Below, piece by piece: positions 49,541 to 59,860 of a DNA stretch of 64,000 bases (position 1 is the first letter of the stretch; every line of letters begins with the position of its first letter). The DNA is taken from the NCBI GenBank assembly GCA_950106755.1, contig OX467082.1:31186001-31250000 (forward strand), in the 5' to 3' direction. Both the position numbers and the translations under genes were made by a program. The DNA comes from Climacium dendroides. Its lineage: Eukaryota > Streptophyta > Bryopsida > Hypnales > Climaciaceae. Below the pieces are notes generated by a model. The model had not been told where the DNA came from. It did not search any database and was given only the letters and a program-made list of their open reading frames with translations.

Positions 49541-50237
49541 ATTCCATTCCCAGTGAGCTGTCCAACTCGCTATGTTAAAAAAAGCGCGGTCTTTCACAAG
49601 TTAACTAAGTAAAAATGATTTCTAAATGATTCAATGATGTGGCAGTGATTATTTGCTTCACAGATTTTCAAGATATAACAACTCTATGTCGTAAGAAAAC
49701 ATAATTTGTTTGAGACTTTCATGTCGCAAGATCAAACCTATATCCATCGTCGACATATCCTATTAATGTGGGATCTATTGATCAAGTATAGTGTAATCCC
49801 AAATGTTGTGTTCCGTTCAAGTAACGAAAAAGGTGTTTAATTCCATTCCAATGCCGTAGTGTGAGACGAGCACTATGTCTGACAAGAATACTAACTGCAA
49901 ATGCAATATCAAGTCTTGTAGATGTAGCACTACAACAATGACAGTGTTTTATGACTGCAAAATTATAACTGAGGATGACTGGCGACTGCTTGCAGTCATA
50001 TTCTTGAAGGCCAACACTTTGGGGAGAAATATGACTGCAAAATATGACTACCAGTCATTTTTACACCTTGTACTTCACAAGTGTATACTATATGACCATT
50101 AGAAATACCAAAGTACTTCATAGGGAACGTAGGAAATATGTTTGGGGACGTTGAGTCATATTATCAATTATATTTTCATAGTAGTGAATTTTGTTTTGGG
50201 CAATTCTAAAAAAAATATAAATAAACCATCATTTAAA

Positions 50238-50390
50238 ATTTTGAAATCCTAATCACCTACTTTTTCGGATTTTGAATCCTAGTCACCACTTTTTTAGTGT
50301 TTTGAGACCCTAGCCATTATTTTTTTAGGATTTTAGAACCCTAGCCGCCACTTTTTAGGGTTTTGAAACCCTAGCCGTCACTTCTTGTGG
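50238..50390 (+). repeat. Five about 31-bp repeats with telobox-like motif, inside the CACTA element
   Basis: Units follow the pattern TTTTGAAACCCTAGCC plus a CAC/T-rich spacer. The last copies keep AACCCTAG, like the plant telobox common in promoters of growth and translation genes. Earlier copies are decayed (AATCCTAATC). Could be a promoter part. Confidence 0.75.
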
Positions 50391-50967
50391 TTCTTCTTCC
50401 TTACCTTCTATTGTCTCTTTAGCTTTCATTTGTTGTTGCTTTTTGTTGCATCTCAACTCTTGTTTCTTGTTGCTCTTTACTTCATGTTTCTTGCTTCTTA
50501 TTGTTGCATCTAAATTTTTTTTTTTCTCTTGCATTTGAACTCTTTCTTCTTTTTAGTTCTTGTTTTGTAGTTCTTGCTTCTTATTTCTTCTTGTTGCATC
50601 TACACTCTCATTTCTTGTTGTTTCTTATTATGTCTTAGTTGGTGCTTTTTGTTTCTTCTTGTGTCTTAGTTGTTGCTTCTTATTTCCTCTTGTGTCTTAA
50701 TTGTTACTTCATGTTGTATCTTAGTTGTTGCTTCTTGTTTCTTGTTGTGTCTTAGTTGTTGCTTCTTATTTCCTGTTGCATCTTAACTTTTACTTCTTGT
50801 TATTTCTTAATACTTATCTTTTTTTTCTTGTTTCCTCCATCATCAATCTTATTCTTCCTATCCTAAATTTGAGCTATATATTTTGTATTGTTATAAGCCT
50901 TTGAAGGTTGAGTTTTGTTGTTCAATCACTAAAAATTAACCTCTCATTTCTTTAATTGTATATGCAG

Positions 50968-51066
50968 ACACCAAAAGTTGAAACAAAGACATTGGAGGTT
51001 ACTCACAACCCAATGAAGCCATCTTCACATTATTGTAAGGATTGTAGGCCTTATTGGATTGTGTGA
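50968..51066 (+). other. Exon-like segment inside the CACTA element
   Basis: Preceded by ATATGCAG, a good acceptor, then an open stretch reading TPKVETKTLEVTHNPMKPSS and ending in TGA at about 51066. An AATAAA follows at 51106. May be the last exon of a transposon-encoded or captured transcript; no family recognised. Confidence 0.35.
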
Positions 51067-51309
51067 ATGATTCATAATTGTGATATATATATTTTGTATT
51101 AGTGACTAATAAATGTCAATGAAGATAGTTGTATTTGTTTTTGCATTCTCCTTCTTTAATATGATTATCTCTCTTAAATCTCTAAAATCATATATTATGT
51201 ATTCATTTTTAATTGCATGAGGCTTTTTATTCAATTGTCAAATCATCTTGATGTATGATAGTTATATATTATGTCCATTTAAAATGCATTAAAAATGTGA
51301 TTGTAATTA

Positions 51310-51915
51310 GTAATATAACTGACGAGAGTCGTATTCTACATCATTCAAAAATATGACTCATGAGAATCATTTTTCACATTAACAAGAATATGACTCACCG
51401 CAGTCATATTCCACATTACTGCAAAATATAACTCACCCTAGTTATATTCCATGTAACCAAAAAATATGACTCACTGCAGTCATATTCCATATTACTACAA
51501 AATATGACTGATCGTAGTCATATTCCATATCACTGCAAAAAATGATTCACCGCAGTCATATTTCACATCACTGCAAAATATGACTCACCGCAATCATATT
51601 CCTCGTTACTGCAAAATATGACTCACCGCAGTCATATTCCATGTTATTGCAAAATATGACTAATCACAGTCATATTCTACGTCATCAAAAAATATAACTC
51701 ATCGCAGTCATATTCCACGTCATCAAAAAATATGACTCATCGCAGTCATATTCCACGTCATCAAAAAATATGACTCATCGCAGTCATATTCCACGTCATC
51801 AAAAAATATGACTCATCGTAGTCATATTCCATGTCATCAAAAAGTATGACTCATCGTAGTCATATTCCACGTCATCAAAAAATATGACTCGACACAGTCG
51901 TATTCCACGTAGGAT
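51310..51915. repeat. About 16 copies of a 38-bp palindromic repeat (CACTA subterminal array)
   Basis: The period is exactly 38 bp in the best part (51683-51900). Each unit holds ATATGACT then a 6-base centre then AGTCATAT, a perfect 8-bp inverted repeat, plus CCACGTCATCAAAAA. Left units are more diverged. The same CAGTCATA motif occurs at both transposon ends, fitting transposase-binding sites. Confidence 0.92.
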
Positions 51916-54900
51916 TTTTTTATTTGCCCGGGCAACCTAAGAAAAAGTCAAAACCTCCCTAGGATAGTCAAAGTATACGCCTAGTTGGCATACTATGGTT
52001 AAAAATGGGTATTTATACCCCTCAATCCATATGACTGCCAATATGACTGATGTCTGAAGCGACTACTTCTAAACAACTGGAGTCAGTCATATTCCAAGTC
52101 ATCTACAGTGATTTCTGCGTGAGTCATATTTTTTGATTTTACGACTCACTGCAGTCATATTTTGCAGTCATAAAACACTGCTTTTGTTGTAGTGTAGCCA
52201 AGTATAAAAGTGCCTCTACCACAGTGAAATATGAATATTGCTCATTCAATGTTTCTTCTTCTTCCTCGTAAGGACAATATGGATCATTATTTTTATTGCT
52301 ACGACACACCATAAGTGTAGAAAGCGGATAGACATTTATCATATTGAATCTACCTAAGATTCGGTTGATATAGGTTGTTTATGAAAGAAAAATACTGCCA
52401 TCTTTCAAGTAAAGAACTTGAAGACCAATGCAAAAGGTAGTTTTGCATTGCAACTTCATCTTGAACTTACAAACAAGAAGTTGAGTAGCTACAGCATAAA
52501 CGTCTTTTGACCCTACAAAGTTTAAGTCATCAACATATACTGCAATAATGACAAACCCAATTTTGTCTCGTTTGATAAAAAGACATGGAAGCAATGAATC
52601 ATTTATAAAATGATTTTTAATAAAAAAATTATCAAATACGTTGATACCACATCAACCCAGATTGTTTGAGACCATATAATGCTTGTTGTAATTTGATGCC
52701 ACAATGTTTGCCTAGAATCAGTACAGTGTAAGTTGTAGAGTCAAGTCCTTGTGGAACTTTCATAAAAATGTCAATATTTAATGAGACATATAGGTAAGCA
52801 GTGACAACATTCATAAGATGCATCTCAAATATGGCATGCACCGCCATTCCAAAAAGATATAAGAAAAAGTAATGGAATCCATAACTAGTGAGTATGTGGA
52901 ATCATAATCAATATCAAATTTTTGTATAAAACCTTGAACAACTAAGCGCACTTTGTAATGGATAATCTAACCTTTATCATTTCGTTTACGCACAAATATC
53001 AACTTGTATCTAAGAGGTCGAGAAGGAAGATTATTAACAATTGGTCCAAAAACTTGCCTTTTCACAAAGAAGCATATTCCTCCTCAATAGCAGCTTTTCA
53101 CTTCAATCAATTAAGTTGACACATTTTCTGTTCAATAGTATTTGATTCAAGATCATCTTTCTCACAAAAAATATTTTTACAATTATAGAAATGAATCAAT
53201 GTCAGTTGTTACTATATCCCATACATTACCAGTACCACAGTATATTACAGATAACTCTGTATTCAACTTGGACTTTTCTGTATCAATAATGATGGTAATA
53301 TTTAATGTTGATGAAGAGTCTAAAGTAATAGATCCTATAATATTAGCAGTGGTAGTTGTAGGCATAGAAGGGTCAATAGACTCAATAGTTGCCTTGCATT
53401 TATGTGGTTGTTTATCTAGTTTATAAGTTCGTTTATCCAACGCTTGAATAATTGGAGTTGCAATAGAATTTGGTATTGAAATTCGAGCAGGAACATTCTG
53501 AGCTTCATTCAATGAAGTTCTAGTAATTTTAGGTGCATCATTGAAACCATCAAGAATCTGATCCGCAATCCTTTGCAAATACAAAATTTTGACAACCTCA
53601 GTTTCAACCAAAGATGTTCAAGGATCGGAATTTGATGTCAATGTCTCGGGTGCTTTAAACAAAAGTCTTGCAGAAGTCTGCTGAATAAAAACTCTTCCTT
53701 TCAAAGATAGAAAGACATCTTTTTCAAATCGACAATTGGCAAAACGAGCACGGAGCAATGTACTAGTGGATGGATTAATGTATCGGATGATACTTGATGA
53801 CCCAATCTTCCATGCCAAATAGAAATTTTATTATCTTTAGAAAATAAAACAAAACTAGATACAACATGTGGTTGAATTGCAATCTAATATAAACCATTTG
53901 CCGTAGCAAAGGCTGTTTCCACTACTTTATTATCATGCAAAAAAACCAGAACCTCTCGCTTATCTAGAATTCTAGTCGAGAGGTGAAAACCATTGGTATA
54001 TACATCTCGATAGCTAATCAGGCTTCGAGATGCAGAAGGTGAATACATTGCACGCATGCAAATAAGAATGGAGCCCTTAAGCAAAACCATTTTTGTTGTC
54101 CCTCCTAGAAACAAAATACATTTGATCCAGCCATAGTCATTAAAGATCTGGTTTGCCAAGTTGAAAGATTATTCACATTAAAAAATTGTTTATTCCGCAG
54201 GATTATATACATAGTTGCAAAATCAAAGAGCGCATTATAAGACTCACCAATAGAGTTGTCTTCAGCAACATACACCTCCGCATCTTCAGTTGTAAACGGG
54301 TCTATAGACGCATTCATGGTGTGGGCTTCTCGAGTTTGGGTACGGAGTTTTTTATTTTCTTGAAACATTTTAATAAAATAGTTCAATATTTGGTAAGCAT
54401 TTGCCAAATAGCCCACTCTACCACATTTGTAGCAAGAACGCATCTTGGATGGACGCTTATCATGGTTGTTAGTAAAAGAAGTGTTATCCTTCTTCTAGAT
54501 TAGTTTACAATCGCAACTACTATTACCCGAGCGTTTGTCACGATGTTTTGTAAAGTTATGTGCCTTAGGTTTAAAAGTAAAAACCTTGGCAACATAGGCC
54601 TTATAGACGTTAGTTCCCACAAGACAAAACTCGGCATTTTGCAAATGAAGCTCATTTTGCTTCTCTGCAAGAAGTAACAGAGACATGAAATCTGAGTGGT
54701 TATCAAATTTCATGTTTTTGTACTACTGTACAAGTACAACAAATACATGTGAAAATGTTGAGAGAGTTTTCTCAATCATTTCTTGTTTGATTATAATTTG
54801 ACTACACAACTTTAATTGCAAAACTATACAATATAACTCATTGTTAAAGGCAACGAGTGTTGGAAAGTCCAATACTTGTAAATGAGTCCAATCGTAAAGG

Positions 54901-55519
54901 GTTCTAGAGAGAAAAATAATCTTTTGGTGGTCGAAATGAGATTGGAGGTTTTTCTAAAGGTTGTTTGGTGTTTCTAATTCTATTATATTGATGTTGTAAC
55001 AAAGGAACAAGATGATGATAAAATAGAAATAAAGTTTTCCAAGTGATAGCAACAGAAACAGTGGTACTTACAATAGAATCTTGGTCAAAGGCTTTGGAGG
55101 CAAATAACTCCTCTACATGGATATGCGCCTTAGTGGTTTTTGACCACAAAAGGTAGTTGCTCCCATTGGCGGCCAACTGTGGAAAAAGAAGGGGCTGAAG
55201 ACATAGTGTCTCAAGATTAACATTTGTGGCTACTAGAGTAGTTGTAGAAGTAGCTACCAAAGAGGTCGATGTAGCCATAATGTGAAACTAGGAATTGTAA
55301 TTAAAAACCACGGTTTGGAAGGCAACTAGAAGAAATTAGAGATGAAGAAAGAGAGCCTATAAGCAAAAAAACAAGCAAGAAAGAGCTCCAAAGAAGAGTA
55401 TAAAAGAACGGAGGGTTTCAAAACTCTTATAAAACAAAGCTAAATCAACATGCAAATTGGAAGTGCAAAGTTCTTCCACCGAGAAGAAAAAGAAAAAACA
55501 ATAAAGCATGTTGATAACA

Positions 55520-55815
55520 TGTTGAGAAACCAAAATGTGCAAGAAACAAGAGTGTTTGTATATTGAAGGAGATACAAACCATATAGGGAAGAGAGAGGAT
55601 AATTGATAGTTCTCTTTTCATTCTATTGGTCAAGTGATTCTACTCTTGTCTCTACTTGTCTTTATATCTATAGTAAACTCGAATTAACTGCAGTGGAGAG
55701 CTCATTAAGATAATACTTTCTTAATAGATTGGATTAAGGTATCCATTGACCAATGAAAATATTATCTAGGAAATAATATTGGGATAACTCAATAATGTCA
55801 TTACTGGAAGGTGCA
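55520..55815 (-). repeat. 5' LTR of copia element 2, 296 bp
   Basis: Read on the minus strand it begins TGCACCTTCC and ends GGTTTCTCAACA, the TG...CA borders of an LTR. Immediately downstream lies TGTTATCAACATGC, reminiscent of the initiator-Met-tRNA primer site TGGTATCAGAGC. A TATA-like TATAGATATAAAG occurs within. The 3' LTR is missing. Confidence 0.75.
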
Positions 55816-55819
55816 TTCT

Positions 55820-55969
55820 CACTACTAGAAAATTTCGTTTTTTTGTTGTTTTGGTCGCGTTGATCCGGTCAAAATTTGACAGAAATCTGTTGAAACCAAC
55901 AGATTTCTGTCAGATTTTGACCGGATCAACGCGACCAAAACAACAGAAAAATGAAATTTTCTAGTAGTG
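55820..55969. mobile_element. CACTA MITE, 150 bp, nearly perfect palindrome
   Basis: Begins CACTACTAGAAAATTTC and ends in its inverse. Flanked by the 3-bp duplication TCT (55817-55819 and 55970-55972). The arms pair almost perfectly, with GACCGGATCAACGCGACC in the right arm. High arm identity suggests a young insertion. Confidence 0.93.
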
Positions 55970-55972
55970 TCT

Positions 55973-58900
55973 CTACTGCCTCCAAGATGAAACAAGGTAT
56001 GTAATTAGAATACAACAATTCTAAAGTCTCTTTAGAAGAGGATGGTGTGGTCTATAAAGAAGACGGAACTAGTGATTAGAATATTTTGAGCGTATTGAAT
56101 TAATTACTCTATAATGGTATTTGATGCAACTATATAGTTTTTAAAACTTAGATAATATAAAGTAAAATCATAGCATAGATATATTATAGTTATATTTATG
56201 CATAAAATTATATGCAATTTATATATACAACTATATAAAATAAATGCTTGTTTATCAATTTCGACGGACAAATTGTTGATGAGCTGTATAGGCCATTCAC
56301 TTTTTTTAATTTTTTCTATAATTTCGATAGCCTAGGTGACTTGTCCGTCAACATTAATGGACAAGCCGTCAAAATAAATAAATAAATAAATAATGAACAA
56401 GACATGTAGGCCCTAGAGAACCACCTACAAAATTATACATTGAAGAAAGTTGAATTTATAATAAATATTTTTTATTTTATTAATAGTCTTAATCTCTAAA
56501 ACACTAAAAATAACTATATACATGCAATAATGTAGACTATCTTTGGACTATTTATAATGAATGCCTTATATCTAGATCTTTTTTACTCACAAAATGTTTT
56601 TGCATCTCTTCTACCTTACACATGCTATTCATTGCAATATTTAGATATACATTTAGTTTTAGTGCATAATTGTAGTATAACGTTTAACTGAGAAATCAAT
56701 ACACAACAATAATGTCAATTAGATGTCTTGATTCAGACCAAAATTTGCAGTTGGGGAAAGAAATTAATCTAGCTTCCAGTATGTAGGAAACTTCTCTCAA
56801 AAGATTTTCTAAAAATCACTCCTACAACTCTAAGAAAAAATAAATCCTTTTCAATATTTTCATCTATGATTTTGGTGACAAAATTAATCTTGGCCTTAGT
56901 TATCTAGACTTGTTCAATGCTCTATTTCTTTATCAATGTAGCATTGACATGTATTGTCCATTGCTTTCATCAATTCCTTCTATTGCTTATGTTAAACAGA
57001 TCTCACTTCTTTGAAGGTTATGCATTGTCTTGGTGCTTGGGCTTCTCCAACTCTTAGGTTTCTCATGCTATAATTGAGTTGCCTTGCTCCACTCTAGACC
57101 TTAGGATCCACTACCATTGCCAAAAAATTTTAAAGATTAGTTTTGAAAACACTAATTATAACATTTGACAAAGCTAAAATTTTGCATACAAGCACCAACT
57201 AGAAGCATTAATCAAATTTAAAAAGCTTTGACTTTTACTAGATAGCAAGCTCTACATGTTTGACTTTTGTGTGAAAATGATGAAAGAATTATACTTGCAA
57301 AATATTGCAAAGACAATAAAGAAGCCATAGCCAACTTGTAGCTCTACATTCCTTTGCTAATCTTGTTTAAAACCCCATGACCTCTAATTTTGGGGATATC
57401 AATGATCTCAATATGAATCATGATATTTTGGTAGGTCATCCATTGTCTATCGATAAGGTTGATCACTTACATTTGGGGCAAGGGGCTTTGTCCTGCTATT
57501 TGAATTGAAGGCAAAAGTTACCCCAACATCAAAAGTTCTACTTGGCCTTGCCATGTCACCTTTGTATCTTGGACATTCTTCCAAATTTTCTAATATTTTG
57601 AACAATGTCATATAGTTGATCACAATCTCAGCTATTGCAAGCTCAATGCATGCACAAATTACATGCTATTGAACTTATTGAATTAGAATTATTTAGGCAT
57701 TTATATTGCTCTTTCTTGCAATGCACAATCTTTCATATTTACTCAATTTCTATCAAAGCTATCGGCATTTAGCATTCAATGAATAGAATAATTTGTTTTC
57801 AAACATCCAAAATCTCTTGAAAGTTGAAATAGTAGCAATTGCAATTAAATCCTCCGGACTCCGGTGTCTTGTTCAAAAATCCTAATCCTATCTTTATAAT
57901 AAACTTGATACTTTAGGTTCTTGTACTCCAACTCAAACACACAAAATCATAATAAGAGAACCTCTAGACAATTCTATTGGGACCAACAAACTTGCCACAA
58001 ATTTTTTTAAAAAATCCAAAATCCCTTGTCTCCTGAATTAGAAATTCAAACATAGTAATGTGGTCAATTTCATTTTGATTTTATTACCCTTTACAATTGC
58101 CTACTCAAAAAACGCCATAAACCTTTACAAAACCTCAATCCTCTAGAGTAAAAAATTATAGGCTAATCATATATGTATAACACCTGGAATGCAACTAGGT
58201 TCTTGAGAGTCTAAATTATCCCTTTGTTTGAGTGAATGTCAGATGCAATGGTATCAGAAGTTCTTTATTCAAAAAAAAGAAAAGATACCAAAATCAATCT
58301 GCACGAAATTTTAAATAGTTGAATTCTCAATGAATACTTTATCAACATTTTGATGTACTCAACAATACTCTAATAGAGTGGCTGAAAATGAAAAGCAATT
58401 AGCACAAATATGAAAAGGAACAGACTTCTAAGAGTTAGCAATTAGTTTTAAGCATTGAGAAGCTCAGACATCCATTAAACAAGTCAATAAGATTTTAAAA
58501 GCAAATATCTTTATTTCCATTCATTAAAATGATTCATTTAAAACTAACTCAACAACTTCAATGTACAAGTTTGTCCTCTTCATCAACCAATATAAACTAG
58601 AACAGAAACAACCTAAGCATAATCATTGTACAAGTACTTATGAGTCCAAATCATAAAACCATCAAAAAACTAGAAAACTCCATTTTTACATCCTTTAAAT
58701 AATACTTGTTAGCCAAATCATATGTTCATGAAAATACTAATTCTACTATAATCACATAATCAACCACTCTAAATCTATTCAAGATACCTATCAAGGGCAA
58801 ACAACCAATACCAAATAGAAACTCCAAGGAAATCATACAACAAAGAAATTTGTAATTTGACGACAATTGTGCAAAGAATTTCCAAAATTTCAAACTTAAT

Positions 58901-59365
58901 TCACAACTTTGTGACTATCCAACTACATACTCTCATAAAAATGCCAAGCCAAACCAACTTACAAACTTCCAAAACTCTCCTACCTACACCAATTCAAAAC
59001 CTCACTACTACACTTTTGAGATCCAACAAACTAAACCAAGTTAATAAAAAAATCAATCTCAACTAAATTTAGACAAATTGCCTTGATCACTCTCACATAA
59101 ACTACACATTTATGGTTCAGGTTTACACAAAAAGAATAAATTGAGCGTTCATTCCCCAATGTTAATGTTCCATCGCCATTTCCCTAATGTACCATATGTG
59201 TTCTCCAAGCATTCCCCCTATGTTTCCTAGGCAACACCAATGTTCTATGTCGGGAAAATGTCACCTTCTCCTAACAGGGCCAATAAAAAATAAGTTATAT
59301 ATATATATTTTTTTATGGATATTGACAGACATTGGACTTGAATCTTGACATTTCATTGGTTTGAC
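55973..59365. other. AT-rich DNA with transposon debris
   Basis: No gene recognised. A decayed foldback at 56255-56374 is built on inverted GACGGACAA motifs. At about 58245 the sequence AATGGTATCAGAAGTTC resembles a copia primer-binding site just after an ATGCA, hinting at a decayed LTR end, unconfirmed. Confidence 0.4.
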
Positions 59366-59860
59366 CACTACAATAAAATCAATATTTTATAATTACAAAA
59401 TATGATTGCAAGGAGTTGTAAATTTTAAAAAAAATATGACTAATGCAAAAATCATTTTAGATAATCCGGCAATATCACTATGTCTAATCATCACCAATAA
59501 GTTGCTTTAGACATGAGCCACATTTACAATCATATGGGTTGGAGGTATAATCAGTCATATTTTGCCAATGTATCATATACATTGACTATCATTGGAGGCT
59601 TGACTTTCTTTTGAGCTACCTGGTCAAAAAAATCCTACGTGGCATATGACTGTGTAGTTATATTTTATGGCTAACTTGGAATGTGATTGTGATGAGTCAC
59701 ATTTTGGTTAATGTAGCATAGGACTCTTGTGAATCATATTTTTATTGATATGAAATATGATTTTAATGAGTCATATCTTTTTATTGATGTGGTAGTTCAT
59801 GTGGATGTCATTGGTAATTTATAAGTGACTGCAATCATATTTTTAAAAGAGTTGTGAATA
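59366..59860 (+). mobile_element. Decayed CACTA end related to the 49928-52194 element
   Basis: Begins CACTACAATAAAATCA, followed by TTACAAAATATGATTGCA, like the left end at 49928. Scattered ATATGACT, AGTCATAT and GACTGCAATCATAT motifs follow. No right terminus or target duplication was found, so it is truncated or strongly eroded. Confidence 0.6.

Larger units (their letters stand above)
49928..52194. mobile_element. Non-autonomous CACTA transposon nested in copia 2, 2,267 bp
   Basis: Begins CACTACAACAATGACAGTG and ends CACTGCTTTTGTTGTAGTG. The 3-bp duplication TAG is exact (49925-49927 and 52195-52197). Removing the element plus one TAG rejoins the copia RNase H frame, direct proof of insertion. 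It holds subterminal CAGTCATA-type motifs at both ends, a telobox-like array (50238-50390), a T-rich stretch (about 50390-50850), an exon-like segment (50968-51066) and a 38-bp palindromic array (about 51310-51915). No transposase frame seen. Confidence 0.95.
49600..55815 (-). mobile_element. Ty1/copia retrotransposon 2, split by a CACTA insertion and 3'-truncated
   Basis: Reads leftward from an LTR at 55520-55815. Gag starts at 55278 (MATSTSLVATSTTT), with the zinc knuckle at about 54440-54400 and a protease-region remnant at 54159-53884. A post-integrase segment follows at 53818-53183 and reverse transcriptase at 52847-52379, with KVPQG, LYGLKQSG and the catalytic YVDD. RNase H-region sequence runs to 52195, is interrupted by the CACTA element, and resumes at 49927 (RLDIAFAVSILVRHS, then KHLFRYLNGTQHLGL) to about 49600, where the element is cut off. 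A full integrase core was not found. Several frameshifts and stops make it inactive. The knuckle His and last Cys have both become Tyr. Confidence 0.88.

Noticed and set aside
51310..51915. Regular repeats suggestive of a CRISPR array
   Set aside because: Units are contiguous with no unique spacers, and they lie inside a CACTA transposon of a eukaryotic genome.
58857..59066. 69-codon open frame
   Set aside because: Low-complexity Asn/Thr/Leu composition expected from AT-rich DNA; no family match.
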